From positions 1,178,001-1,242,000 of the forward strand of contig JAUKTV010000012.1 of assembly GCA_030549205.1 (NCBI GenBank): 64,000 nucleotides of DNA, read 5' to 3'. Of the stretch, positions 56,370-64,000 are shown piece by piece. Numbering within the stretch: the first letter of the stretch is position 1; each line of letters opens with the position of its first letter. The notes below the pieces were generated by a model that did not search any database, was not told where the DNA came from, and saw nothing but the letters and a program-made list of their open reading frames with translations. The translations under genes and the position numbers were made by a program. This stretch comes from Apiosordaria backusii (taxonomy: Eukaryota > Ascomycota > Sordariomycetes > Sordariales > Lasiosphaeriaceae).

Positions 56370-56560
56370 TGAGAGTTTAGTCTCTGTTTATCTGAGGTTA
56401 AAGCCTCTGCTATCTGAGCTTCATACCTCTATTATCCAAGTTTTATGCCTCTCCTATCCAAGCTTTTATGCTTATGATATCTGAGCTTTTAGTGTACTCG
56501 ATCTGAGCTTACAGTAACCAGAACCGAGACTTTTACTGTCTACTATCCCAGCTTTAAACA
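56370..56560. repeat. Degenerate ATCTGAGCTT-type repeat zone
   Basis: Repeated variants at about 25-30-base spacing: TATCTGAGGTTAAAGCCTC, TATCTGAGCTTCATACCTC, TATCCAAGTTTTATGCCTC, TATCCAAGCTTTTATGC, TATCTGAGCTTTTAG, GATCTGAGCTTACAG, TATCCCAGCTTTAAA. This is the reverse complement of the motif at 39600-39850. Confidence 0.7.
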
Positions 56561-56841
56561 ACACATCTAAATCATCCTCCCCTTTAAAGTTTGAAACACA
56601 TAGTCCTATAGAACGTCGAAGCTTACACTCTTTACCTACATGTACATAGTTAGGTACCGTAAGTTCATAATGAAGGGCACGTTCTACACGATATCTATCA
56701 CGCACCTTTTTCACAAGCTCTGTGTCCACCACCTGATTTGAGCTTTTAGGGCCGTCTTGAAGCACAAAACATGAAGCTGATCCATTACATAACTACATGC
56801 TCATATTCTCGCACATCCATTCAGGATCAGGCGTCGCACAC

Positions 56842-57048
56842 AACCCTAACCCGTTCTTTGCTCACACCTTGGAGCGACTCTAGGGTACAGCTGTCACGTT
56901 GACAAAGGTGAGTCATGTCTACCTATTGTTTTGAGACACGTGAACTCAGCGCGTGACTGAAAATTCTGCATATCCGTTTGCTCGATCTTCGAGGAAGGCG
57001 CGAGATGGTCGTGTCTGTTTGTTCAATAAGAAAACCCTAACCCTACCC
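56842..57048. promoter_or_regulatory. Two telomere-like (CCCTAA) motifs upstream of the Reb1-like gene
   Basis: AACCCTAACCC is at 56842-56852 and AAAACCCTAACCCTACCC at 57031-57048. They lie 250-460 bases before the start. Short TTAGGG arrays in fungal promoters can bind Tbf1/Teb1-type Myb factors. Function is inferred. Confidence 0.45.
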
Positions 57049-57299
57049 GTCGTGGCTGTGGCTGCTCCGCCAACCGTAATCGATTGCAATTAGTATGGGA
57101 GGCCCACTGTTAAGGAAATTAAGACCTTGGCAGTGGGACCTGCCACACGGCTCGGAAGTCCGCACCCACTGGGCTTCCTCCCACGTACAACACCGGAATT
57201 GACAGACTTTTTGCCCATAATATTGTTTCACACCTGGAACCCACGCAAACTACCAAAATTCTCGACTGTTACTGGAAAAACCTTGCCGATCCTATTAAA

Positions 57300-60209
57300 A
57301 TGGGAAATGAACAAAGTGTTCCTCACGACAACGCCGACACAGACGGTCAAAGCGGTCGCTCGTCGCCACTCCCACGCTGGGACCACCCGTGGAACCAAGA
57401 AAACGGTGACGGACCCCTTCCCCAGATCGAACCCTTCCCCGACTCCCCTCCTCCCGAGGCAGCCTTGTCCCAGCCAACGAAGAGCAAAAAGAAGAAAAAG
57501 ATGAAGCGAGATCGCGAATCGACTGCCGGTGCAGCTATGGACTCACCCGCTGCCGGACCTCGGTCTCTTCCACAGCCGACACCGATCAAGAGGAAGAAGA
57601 AGACGCGCCCGTCGTTGGGCAATGCCGAGAATGTCAGTCCAGATGGGTCAGCGAGGCGGCCTGAAGCTGCTGCCGCCGAGGATGATATGGAATTGGACGG
57701 ACCCGAGGAGGATCTCGCCCACTTGAAAACTGAGCGCCCGGACCACGACTCCGACGATGACGTCGACATGGACGGCCCATCTACACAGTCGCCATCCGTC
57801 TCTAAACCACCTGAACTTCAATACGAGAACGAAGAATCGCCGTCTTCTCCTGTTGTGCATGACAAGTCGGAAGCGGGGGTAGAAGAAGAAGGCGAGGCGA
57901 TTGATGTTTCGAGAATCGAGCTGGAAGATGGTGTGGACGAAGAACGCAATTTCCCTCCGCCAACGGTCAAGAACGAGAGGCTAAGAAAGGTAGTGGATGA
58001 GTCTGGGCCTGACTATGATTCTGGGTATGTCGAGACGGATGATAGTGCTGAGAGGAGTCAACGTTTCCCGACGCAGGTTTCACCGGCGTTGGATCAGGAG
58101 GAGGGTACGCCGTCGGGAGATGAGGCAATGCTGGATGTGAGGGCTGCGCCGGAGGGGGATGAAGAGGAGGTCATGGATGGGACACCGGAGAGTGATGCTA
58201 GTCCTGCCCAAGCATTGAAGGCTGCGCCTGAGGGGGATGACAGAGAGGAGGGGACACCGGAGAACGATGATGAGGAGGAGCAAGCACACAAGGCCGCGCC
58301 GGAGAGCGATGACGACGAAGAAGGGGCTCCAGAGAGCGAGGCTGGCGACGAAGAGCTGGTTAATGAGAGAGATGAAGAAGCCACGGTCAATGGGGTCAGG
58401 ACTCGATCCTCGCCAGACCTTGGCGGTGATGAAGCTGCCGAGGCAGCCTCGCCTTCTCCCCCTCCCCCATCGTCTATCAGGCCCCGTTCCACCAAACGAA
58501 AGGTTAAGCGTGCGTTTGACCCAGATGCCCCTCCTAACGTGCCACAAGAGCAGCCTGAAGAATCACCGACTCGCGCTCATAAGAAGCGGAAATCGAGACC
58601 GCAGCCAGAGGAGGAGGAGGAGGATGGCGAGCAAGCCAGCGCAGACACCCTACCGCCTAAGAAACAGAAGACAAAAAAGATTCGTGAAATCCTTCAAGAG
58701 CAACAGGAGGGCGAGAACGAAGAAGAAGCCCCCGACGCCCCTACCCCTGCCCCGAAGCAGAAGAAGGTAGCCAAGGCGAAGAAGTCGAAGAAGGCCGCCC
58801 TCAATGAAGAGGAGCCGGCCGTTGATCAACATGGCTATGCCACGGGGAGACTGACGACCATCGAAGAAGAAAAGGTCACCAGAGCAGTCAACAAGTTCCG
58901 TCGGGATGAGGGGATGACCCAACAAGAGATTAACAAGATCATCCACGAAAACCCTGCCGCAGCCGCCATTGCTGCTAAAGGCGCCCCGACACCGCACGGC
59001 GCTCTCTGGTCTACTGTCTGCGAGGCCTGCCCCTCACGAAAAAGGTTGAAGCTTCAGAAATTTTGCCGACAAAAATTTCACAACTTCGTGGCCCGTGGCC
59101 AATGGACCGCTCAACAGGACGAAGAATTACAAGAAATGATGAACATCCACGGCAACAAGTGGACGGTCATTGGAGGACTCATCAATAGGCATCCTCAAGA
59201 TGTCCGAGATCGATGGAGAGATCATCTTATCTGCCAGGACAAGGCTAAAAAAAATGAATGGAGTTACGAGGAGGAGAAGAAGCTTATCAAGGTAGTCAAG
59301 GAGGCTATTAATAAAATTCAAAAAGACCTGATATCGAGGAAAGAAGACAAAGGACAAGCGGAGAGCTTGGTCAACTGGCAGGGCATCAGCGCGGCTATGG
59401 GCCAGACAAGGAACCGGCTACAGTGCATGGAAAAGTGGAAGAGAATTCTCAAGGCTGAGCCGATTGCCGACCGGGACAGAGTTATGACTTTACTCCCTGA
59501 CACCGATAACTGGAGAGTGAAGCTGGCACGCCAGGATTTGAGGAGGATTATACCAGTTGAAAAGTACAGGCTGGCTTGCGTTGTTCGTGATAGCTGCGCT
59601 GAGGGTGAGAAGGAGATCAACTGGAAGAAAATTACCGAAAGGGTTTTTCAAGCTAAATATCAGCGTCAAGCGTTGGTTGTCGTTTGGGGACGCCTAAGGT
59701 CATCTGTGCCGAATCATGGCGACAAGACGGTCCACGAGTGCGCACAGCATATCATCGACATATATGACCGAGATGGCAACTTTGGAGATAATTACGGTGA
59801 TTATCCCGACGAACGAGCGACCCCCGACAGCGCTAGGAAACCTCCCGCCAGTGCCAAAAAGGCCAAGAATTCCAAAGACTCGAAATCACGTCGCAAATCA
59901 GCCCGTAAGAACTCGACCCCTTCTGCCAAACCGAAAGAGGCCAAGAGTGCAGCCATTGTGGTGGATGAGACCGACTCTGAACTTGAGGCCGAGCGAGAGG
60001 AAGACACCGAAATGGCCGATGCTCCTCCAGTCGACTCTGACGCGGCCTCGATCGACCCTGATGACGAGCCTGCGCTGAGCACGCTCAGCAGTAGTGACAT
60101 GGATGATATGGATGATATGGATGATATCCCCGCGAGGCTGCCGGGTCAGAGCCCGCCCAGGCCGACGCCGCCTCCGGGCAGGACGACGAGGAGGGTTGCG
60201 AGGCGGTAG
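57300..60209 (+). CDS. Reb1/TTF1-like Myb-domain DNA-binding protein
   Basis: A single exon of 969 residues. The C-terminal third has two Myb/SANT-like repeats: QWTAQQDEELQEMMNIHGNKW through RWRDHL (about 600-645) and EWSYEEEKKLIKVVKEA through RLQCMEKWKRIL (about 652-717), preceded by a conserved helical block beginning LTTIEEEKVTRAV. This matches Reb1-like factors, which bind rDNA terminators and promoters to stop RNA polymerase I and exclude nucleosomes. The first 500 residues are acidic and repetitive, including APEGD/APESD-EEGTPES units at about 280-350, with lysine clusters. The tail has DMDDMDDMDD and a PRPTPPPGR basic end. The start MGNEQS resembles a myristoylation site but is probably incidental in a nuclear protein. 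Confidence 0.9.
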   Translation: MGNEQSVPHDNADTDGQSGRSSPLPRWDHPWNQENGDGPLPQIEPFPDSPPPEAALSQPTKSKKKKKMKRDRESTAGAAMDSPAAGPRSLPQPTPIKRKKKTRPSLGNAENVSPDGSARRPEAAAAEDDMELDGPEEDLAHLKTERPDHDSDDDVDMDGPSTQSPSVSKPPELQYENEESPSSPVVHDKSEAGVEEEGEAIDVSRIELEDGVDEERNFPPPTVKNERLRKVVDESGPDYDSGYVETDDSAERSQRFPTQVSPALDQEEGTPSGDEAMLDVRAAPEGDEEEVMDGTPESDASPAQALKAAPEGDDREEGTPENDDEEEQAHKAAPESDDDEEGAPESEAGDEELVNERDEEATVNGVRTRSSPDLGGDEAAEAASPSPPPPSSIRPRSTKRKVKRAFDPDAPPNVPQEQPEESPTRAHKKRKSRPQPEEEEEDGEQASADTLPPKKQKTKKIREILQEQQEGENEEEAPDAPTPAPKQKKVAKAKKSKKAALNEEEPAVDQHGYATGRLTTIEEEKVTRAVNKFRRDEGMTQQEINKIIHENPAAAAIAAKGAPTPHGALWSTVCEACPSRKRLKLQKFCRQKFHNFVARGQWTAQQDEELQEMMNIHGNKWTVIGGLINRHPQDVRDRWRDHLICQDKAKKNEWSYEEEKKLIKVVKEAINKIQKDLISRKEDKGQAESLVNWQGISAAMGQTRNRLQCMEKWKRILKAEPIADRDRVMTLLPDTDNWRVKLARQDLRRIIPVEKYRLACVVRDSCAEGEKEINWKKITERVFQAKYQRQALVVVWGRLRSSVPNHGDKTVHECAQHIIDIYDRDGNFGDNYGDYPDERATPDSARKPPASAKKAKNSKDSKSRRKSARKNSTPSAKPKEAKSAAIVVDETDSELEAEREEDTEMADAPPVDSDAASIDPDDEPALSTLSSSDMDDMDDMDDIPARLPGQSPPRPTPPPGRTTRRVARR

Positions 60210-60623
60210 GAAGTGTATTGCAGGTTTATGTAGGGAATGGAGATTAGGAGAAGGGGAGTGAAAACTGATAAAAGATAGTGGATAAAGATAGTCGCAAGGC
60301 TTTAAAAAGTAATTAATAGGCATTCTAATTACATCCAAACGCCTATTAAATTAACTTGAAGACATATTAACTACCTGGATACATAGCCTTAAGACCGCAA
60401 GCAAAAAACCACCCGTTGCCGTACAATATTCTTAACTCATCCTTAATTAATATCAGCCATGACTTACTTACGCTACCACCGCCAAAGAAAATTCGCGGCA
60501 AAACGCACCATGTCCTTGCTTAATTCCAGTCTCGAAACCGGCCCGAGAAATAAAAAGACACACTTTAAACCCATAAAAAGCTCAGGTACATACAAACAAT
60601 AACTAAGAAAAAACTCAACGCGC
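60210..60623. other. Convergent 3' flanks
   Basis: AT-rich sequence between the Reb1-like stop and the stop of the minus-strand gene. No coding signal. Confidence 0.6.
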
Positions 60624-62165
60624 TCACTCAAAATAAAACCTCCCCAATCTCTCCCCACCCCCCCTCGGACTCCTCAACCCTTGACCCCCACCACTCCCCT
60701 GATGACCCTCAAACTGCTCCCTAATTATCCTCTCCGCCGCCTCCCTCGAGTTCGCCCCCGTCCCAGTAGACCCAGACGCAACAGACAGCGTGCTTGGCGA
60801 CGTTACGTTATTCTGCTGTTGCTGTTGAGCTTGTTGCAAAGCCAACGCCTGCTGCTGAGCAACATGCTGATGCGAACCCGGCTGCTGCGTCTCTCTAATC
60901 GCGCTGGTCGGATGCATGAGCGGCTGCTGCCCCACCGGCACCGGGCCCCCCGTCGTGGTATCAACAAACACATCATCCCCCACACTTGCTCCCTGAGCAG
61001 CAGCCACCGTCCCTTCCAGCGCAACCCCATCCACCATCCTCGCTTGTTCAATCTCCCTCACGGCAGTCTGACTGACGGGTGTGTCACTATTGCTGCTGGC
61101 CGCCCCTCCATTGTTGTTGCTGTTATTGCTATCTGAAAGAAGAAGCCGTGGATCCGAAAACCCCAAACACCCCCTCCCAACAACCCCACCAGTCCCCAAG
61201 TTGTTGCTGTTGTTGTTCCTCGAAGCCGTCATCATCCCCATATTATTCAGTGTAGTAGTAGTAGGACCACCGCCAACACCCTCACTAAACCCCGAATTGC
61301 TCCTCTCCAGCCCACAAGCATTCCCTGCCCCTGCCTGGCCCTGCTGGCCAGGAGGCAGCCCCCTCCGATGATAAATAGGCCCGCTAACCGTGCTCCCCGC
61401 CCCCTCCCCAAACCCCACAAGCGACTCCCTCCCATCATCCTCCTCATCATACGTCCCCGCGCTCCTCCTGCTCACACTATCATCCTCATCCATCATCATA
61501 TCCTGATCATCATCCTGTCCCAAATTCGTGTAATTGCTCGCCCCCGCCACGCTCGCCGAGTCCATCTCGGTCAGCATATCCTCGTCTCCGTCCTCCCCTC
61601 CTCTCCCACGCATAGTCGTCGTCCTGCTCCTCCCACTGACTGAACCCCCACCGACGGAAGGGGACACCTCCGTCGCGGAAGCAGAGCCGACCGTGGACAT
61701 TTTGTTTTGCATTTGCGGCTGGCCCTGAGCGTCAAAGTAGGCTATCCCTGTTGGGGGATAAATTGTTGCTGTTGTTGGGGATGGAGAGGCTGGAAGGGTT
61801 GCGATCGGACTTGTTGGGGTTGGCGGGAGTAGGGGTTTACCAAGCCGGTGAGCCTAGAAATGCGGTCTGCGCGCTCGGCTTCGAGGGACGAGTTGGAGGG
61901 GTCATATTGTGGGGGCAAGCCTCGGTGGGAGGTATGGTGGTGATGGTGGTGGTGGTGGACTGTGCCTTTGTGGCCGTCTTTGATTGCGGTTGTCGAGAGG
62001 GCGGAGAGGGAGGTGGCGGTACTTGTTGGGGTTCCCCTGGGAAAAGAGTTAGGGGATGATGATGGGGAGGGGAGGACAGGGAAAATACATACGGAATTTC
62101 GGGGGTTTCTGGATTGGAAGGGGTTGGGGGAGGTTGATGAGGGTTGGGTGGGAGGTCTGTGACAT
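60624..62165 (-). CDS. Q/H/G-rich disordered protein, unknown function, reading frame apparently interrupted
   Basis: The intact main frame is 61748-60624, carrying AYFDAQGQPQMQNKMSTVGS, acidic D/M-rich blocks, SLVGFGEGAGSTVSGP, and S/N/Q-rich tracts to GRFYFE. Upstream, a second exon 62036-61742 in another frame reads convincingly: TSLSALSTTAIKDGHKG, a run of eight histidines, SSLEAERADRISRLTGL. It joins across a 56-nt intron (GTATGT donor, CTAAC branch, CAG acceptor) to 62165-62093, which reads DLPPNPHQPPPTPSNPETP. The only ATG there (62165) is in a different frame from that text, and the second and main frames differ by one base at the GGG near 61746. So the gene is broken in this sequence, has unusual splicing, or contains assembly errors. 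I cannot name the family; it looks fungal-specific and disordered. Confidence 0.65.
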
Positions 62166-62708
62166 CTTGTTGGTTGTTCGGCTATGGAGTTGAGCCTCGT
62201 ACGAGACTGAAAGTATTTGGGAATAGGGGTCGCGACACGGAATCTGTACTTGAAGTTGTGGTCCGGTTGTGCCGGCGATACCGAGACAAAGCTGGTTTGT
62301 TATCGACGCGTTTGGCGGGGTGGTTGTTGGTGCATTAACACCGTGAGAAGTGAAGCAAATAAACGCAACCAGTAATGGTCAGAAACAGCCGGATGAAACG
62401 GAGAAAGGATCGCTTGCTGGACTTGCATGCGCTGCTCCCATCCCAAAGGGCCTGGGCTGAATGACGTCTTATGCTCGGTTTCAGCCAATCATAACACGAA
62501 ATGCACCCTTGTGATTCGACGCTGCGGGGTCGCTGCCAGTTTACCTAAGCTTTGAGCTCCAGCGGGGCCGACCGATGCCAGCTTCCTCTGGGGCATCAAA
62601 TATTGGAATGGTACAAATGGGACCAGTTATTAACAACGCCTTATTGAACACGACAAGATATAGAGATATTAACATGATTCCAACAATAATGATCCTTAGG
62701 TACTTCTA
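62166..62708. other. Promoter of the Q/H-rich gene and 3' flank of the Dabb gene
   Basis: No coding exon is supported. A short upstream frame on the minus strand (ATG near 62334, eleven codons) may be a uORF of the Q/H-rich gene. Confidence 0.45.
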
Positions 62709-63181
62709 TCAGAACTTCCCAGGCCAAAACCCCACCGCATGCGTCTTCTCGACAATCCCCTTCGCCCCATCCCAGAAAGCAGCATACACCGGGTCTGTAT
62801 TGAGGTAATACTCCCTGTCTTCGTCGCTGTCAAACTCGCTCACAAATGCATGGGTTACTCTGTCCTGGTATCCCGCCACATTCATCAGCCTCAGTTCCGT
62901 TGCCAAAAACACGCAAGAAGAGAAGAACATACTTGGGTCTCACTCATCTTCGTATCTACCCCTCCCATGATATTCTTTATGTACGGCCGGTTGGTTTCCG
63001 GATGGACGCAGCTGTCTTTGAGGGCCAAGAGGCTGTCACACACCTGTCACAAACAAGGGGAAAGGTTAGCCTTCTGATCTTGCAAGTGTGTGCCAGGTGA
63101 TTAATCAGAGCTGACCCCTTGAATTTCCTCTGGCGTTGCCAGTGGTTTGAAGCTGAGCATCACGATGTGCATGACTCCCAT
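62709..63181 (-). CDS. Dabb (stress-responsive alpha/beta-barrel) domain protein
   Basis: Exons 63181-63116, 63043-62933 and 62864-62709 (minus) encode 110 residues, the usual size of a single Dabb domain. It begins MGVMHIVMLSFKPLATPEEI; exon 2 has CDSLLALKDSCVHPETNRPY and exon 3 VTHAFVSEFDSDEDREYY with DPVYAAF. These match the ferredoxin-like dimeric barrel fold of this family, which includes stress-induced proteins and some cyclases. Introns are 72 and 68 nt; the first has a weak GTCAGC donor but a good GCTAAC branch, the second a GTATGT donor. No partner genes suggest a role. A repeat-rich element lies 440 bases upstream. Confidence 0.88.
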
Positions 63182-63624
63182 TTTGATATTTGTCGACGCC
63201 TGATTCTTCTTGTTCTTAAGGGTAATGACGAGAATCTGTTTTGTTTGTTCGATGATCTGCTCTGACCGCAACCTGACTTGGAGGTAGTCATCCCAATGCT
63301 TTTAAGCTCTGATCTTTGCTCCCACTCATCAACCCCGCATCCATTACATCACAGTTCACCATCAAACCCGTGATTGATCAGCGGCATCTTGACGAAAAAG
63401 TCACCTGTTTCCAAATTCCAGACCGGAAAGCTGATGACAGTCGCCAATCAGAGAAATATGTCACATGTTCTCAAATGTCCGACTGGTAAAATTGTTTAGT
63501 ATCCTAAACAAGATACCTTGCCTGCGAACGCGATGTTAATCCGTGAGCACGCACGTGATAAATCGGTTCGCAGAAAGGTGGAGCGAAGCTCCACATCAAG
63601 GATCTACTTATATCTCTGAAAAAA
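63182..63624. other. Promoter of the Dabb gene
   Basis: No gene. A hairpin GTGGAGC-GAA-GCTCCAC lies at 63579-63595 and shares its stem with hairpins in the adjoining element. Confidence 0.5.
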
Positions 63625-64000
63625 TTCTCTGAACCATTGAAGGACCAATAGGAAGCCTGAGAACTATTAGTTGCTAAGACATACCACGTTTGGAGTTTTA
63701 GCCAATATATAATATATAGTAAATAGAGCTTCGCTCCAGCCACTGCTTACATTATCAGATTCCAGCTCTGACTTTGGAGCTTCGCTCCAACTATATATTG
63801 AAAACCTCCACGTTTGGAGTTTTAGCCAATATATAATATATAGTAAATAGAGCTTCGCTCCAGCCACTGCTTACATTATCAGATTCCAGCTCTGACTTTG
63901 GAGCTTCGCTCCAACTATATATTGAAAACCTCCAAACGTGGCATGTCTTAGCTACTAATAGTTCTCAGGCTTCCTATTGGTCCTTCAATGGTTCAGAGAA
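63625..64000. mobile_element. MITE-like or fold-back element with inverted repeats, cut by window end
   Basis: The left arm 63625-63693 and the right arm 63932-64000 are inverted copies of each other, with about 67 of 69 bases matching by eye. Between them lie two tandem copies of a 124-base unit. No transposase is encoded. Long matching arms around a short non-coding core are typical of MITEs or fold-back elements. The arms may extend past the window edge, so ends and target-site duplications cannot be checked. Confidence 0.7.
63684..63931. repeat. Two identical tandem copies of a 124-bp unit
   Basis: Units 63684-63807 and 63808-63931 appear identical. Each begins CCACGTTTGGAGTTTTAGCC and contains two hairpin motifs of the type GGAGC-TTC-GCTCC, one with a perfect seven-base stem (TTGGAGC/GCTCCAA). 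Identity implies a recent duplication or gene conversion, or possible assembly duplication. Confidence 0.9.

Larger units (their letters stand above)
55599..57299. other. Intergenic, upstream of the Reb1-like gene
   Basis: No gene seen. It holds an ATCTGAGCTT-type degenerate repeat zone and two telomere-like motifs, annotated separately. Confidence 0.5.

Overview
This window looks like a piece of a filamentous ascomycete chromosome, most likely a Sordariomycete (Sordariales-like). Genes are separated by kilobase spacers. Introns are mostly 50-75 nt with GTANGT donors, CTAAC/CTGAC branch sites and YAG acceptors. The gene set is typical of such fungi: a NoxA-type NADPH oxidase, a cytochrome b5-fused acyl-CoA dehydrogenase, an allantoinase, a Zn(II)2Cys6 regulator and several fungal-only disordered proteins. 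I found no rRNA, credible tRNA or CRISPR. All names come from reading the translated sequence, not from a database search.

Layout. 0-14 kb: nox1/noxA, FEN1 flap endonuclease, b5-acyl-CoA dehydrogenase, SYS1 (minus) and COA6 (plus). 14-22 kb, all minus: PI4P 5-kinase (MSS4 type) and allantoinase. 24-33 kb, all minus: a 1080-residue unknown protein with three copies of a new-looking cysteine repeat, a phosphatidylserine-decarboxylase-like enzyme, an Eco1-like zinc-finger protein without its acetyltransferase domain, and a VMA12-type V-ATPase assembly factor. 33-37 kb, plus: polyprenyl diphosphate synthase (COQ1) and a medium-chain NADP-dependent oxidoreductase. 36.9-45.3 kb: an 8.4-kb gene desert with degenerate repeats. 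45-51 kb: an AT-hook/Zn2Cys6 regulator and a mitochondrial P-loop ATPase with an altered Walker B. 51-54 kb: gene-poor, with a degenerate tandem repeat. 54-63 kb: a proline-rich disordered protein, a Reb1-like Myb factor, a Q/H-rich unknown with a broken frame, and a small Dabb-domain protein. 63.6-64.0 kb: a non-coding element with inverted repeats and an internal tandem duplication, running to the window edge.

The genes are independent eukaryotic units, not operons. Some themes recur: mitochondrial function (COA6, COQ1, the P-loop ATPase), endomembranes (SYS1, VMA12, MSS4) and DNA replication/cohesion (FEN1, Eco1-like). FEN1 and the Eco1-like gene each carry an ACGCGT cell-cycle box upstream, and allantoinase has a cluster of GATA sites as expected for nitrogen control.

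Three reading frames look damaged: allantoinase (one base missing in a C run), the Q/H-rich gene (up to two single-base shifts) and the PI4P 5-kinase (an in-frame TAG followed by 67 more coding-looking codons in the same frame). These may be assembly errors, true mutations, or, for the kinase, readthrough or splicing. The best candidates for something undescribed are the cysteine-repeat protein, the kinase extension, the acetyltransferase-less Eco1-like protein and the terminal fold-back element.
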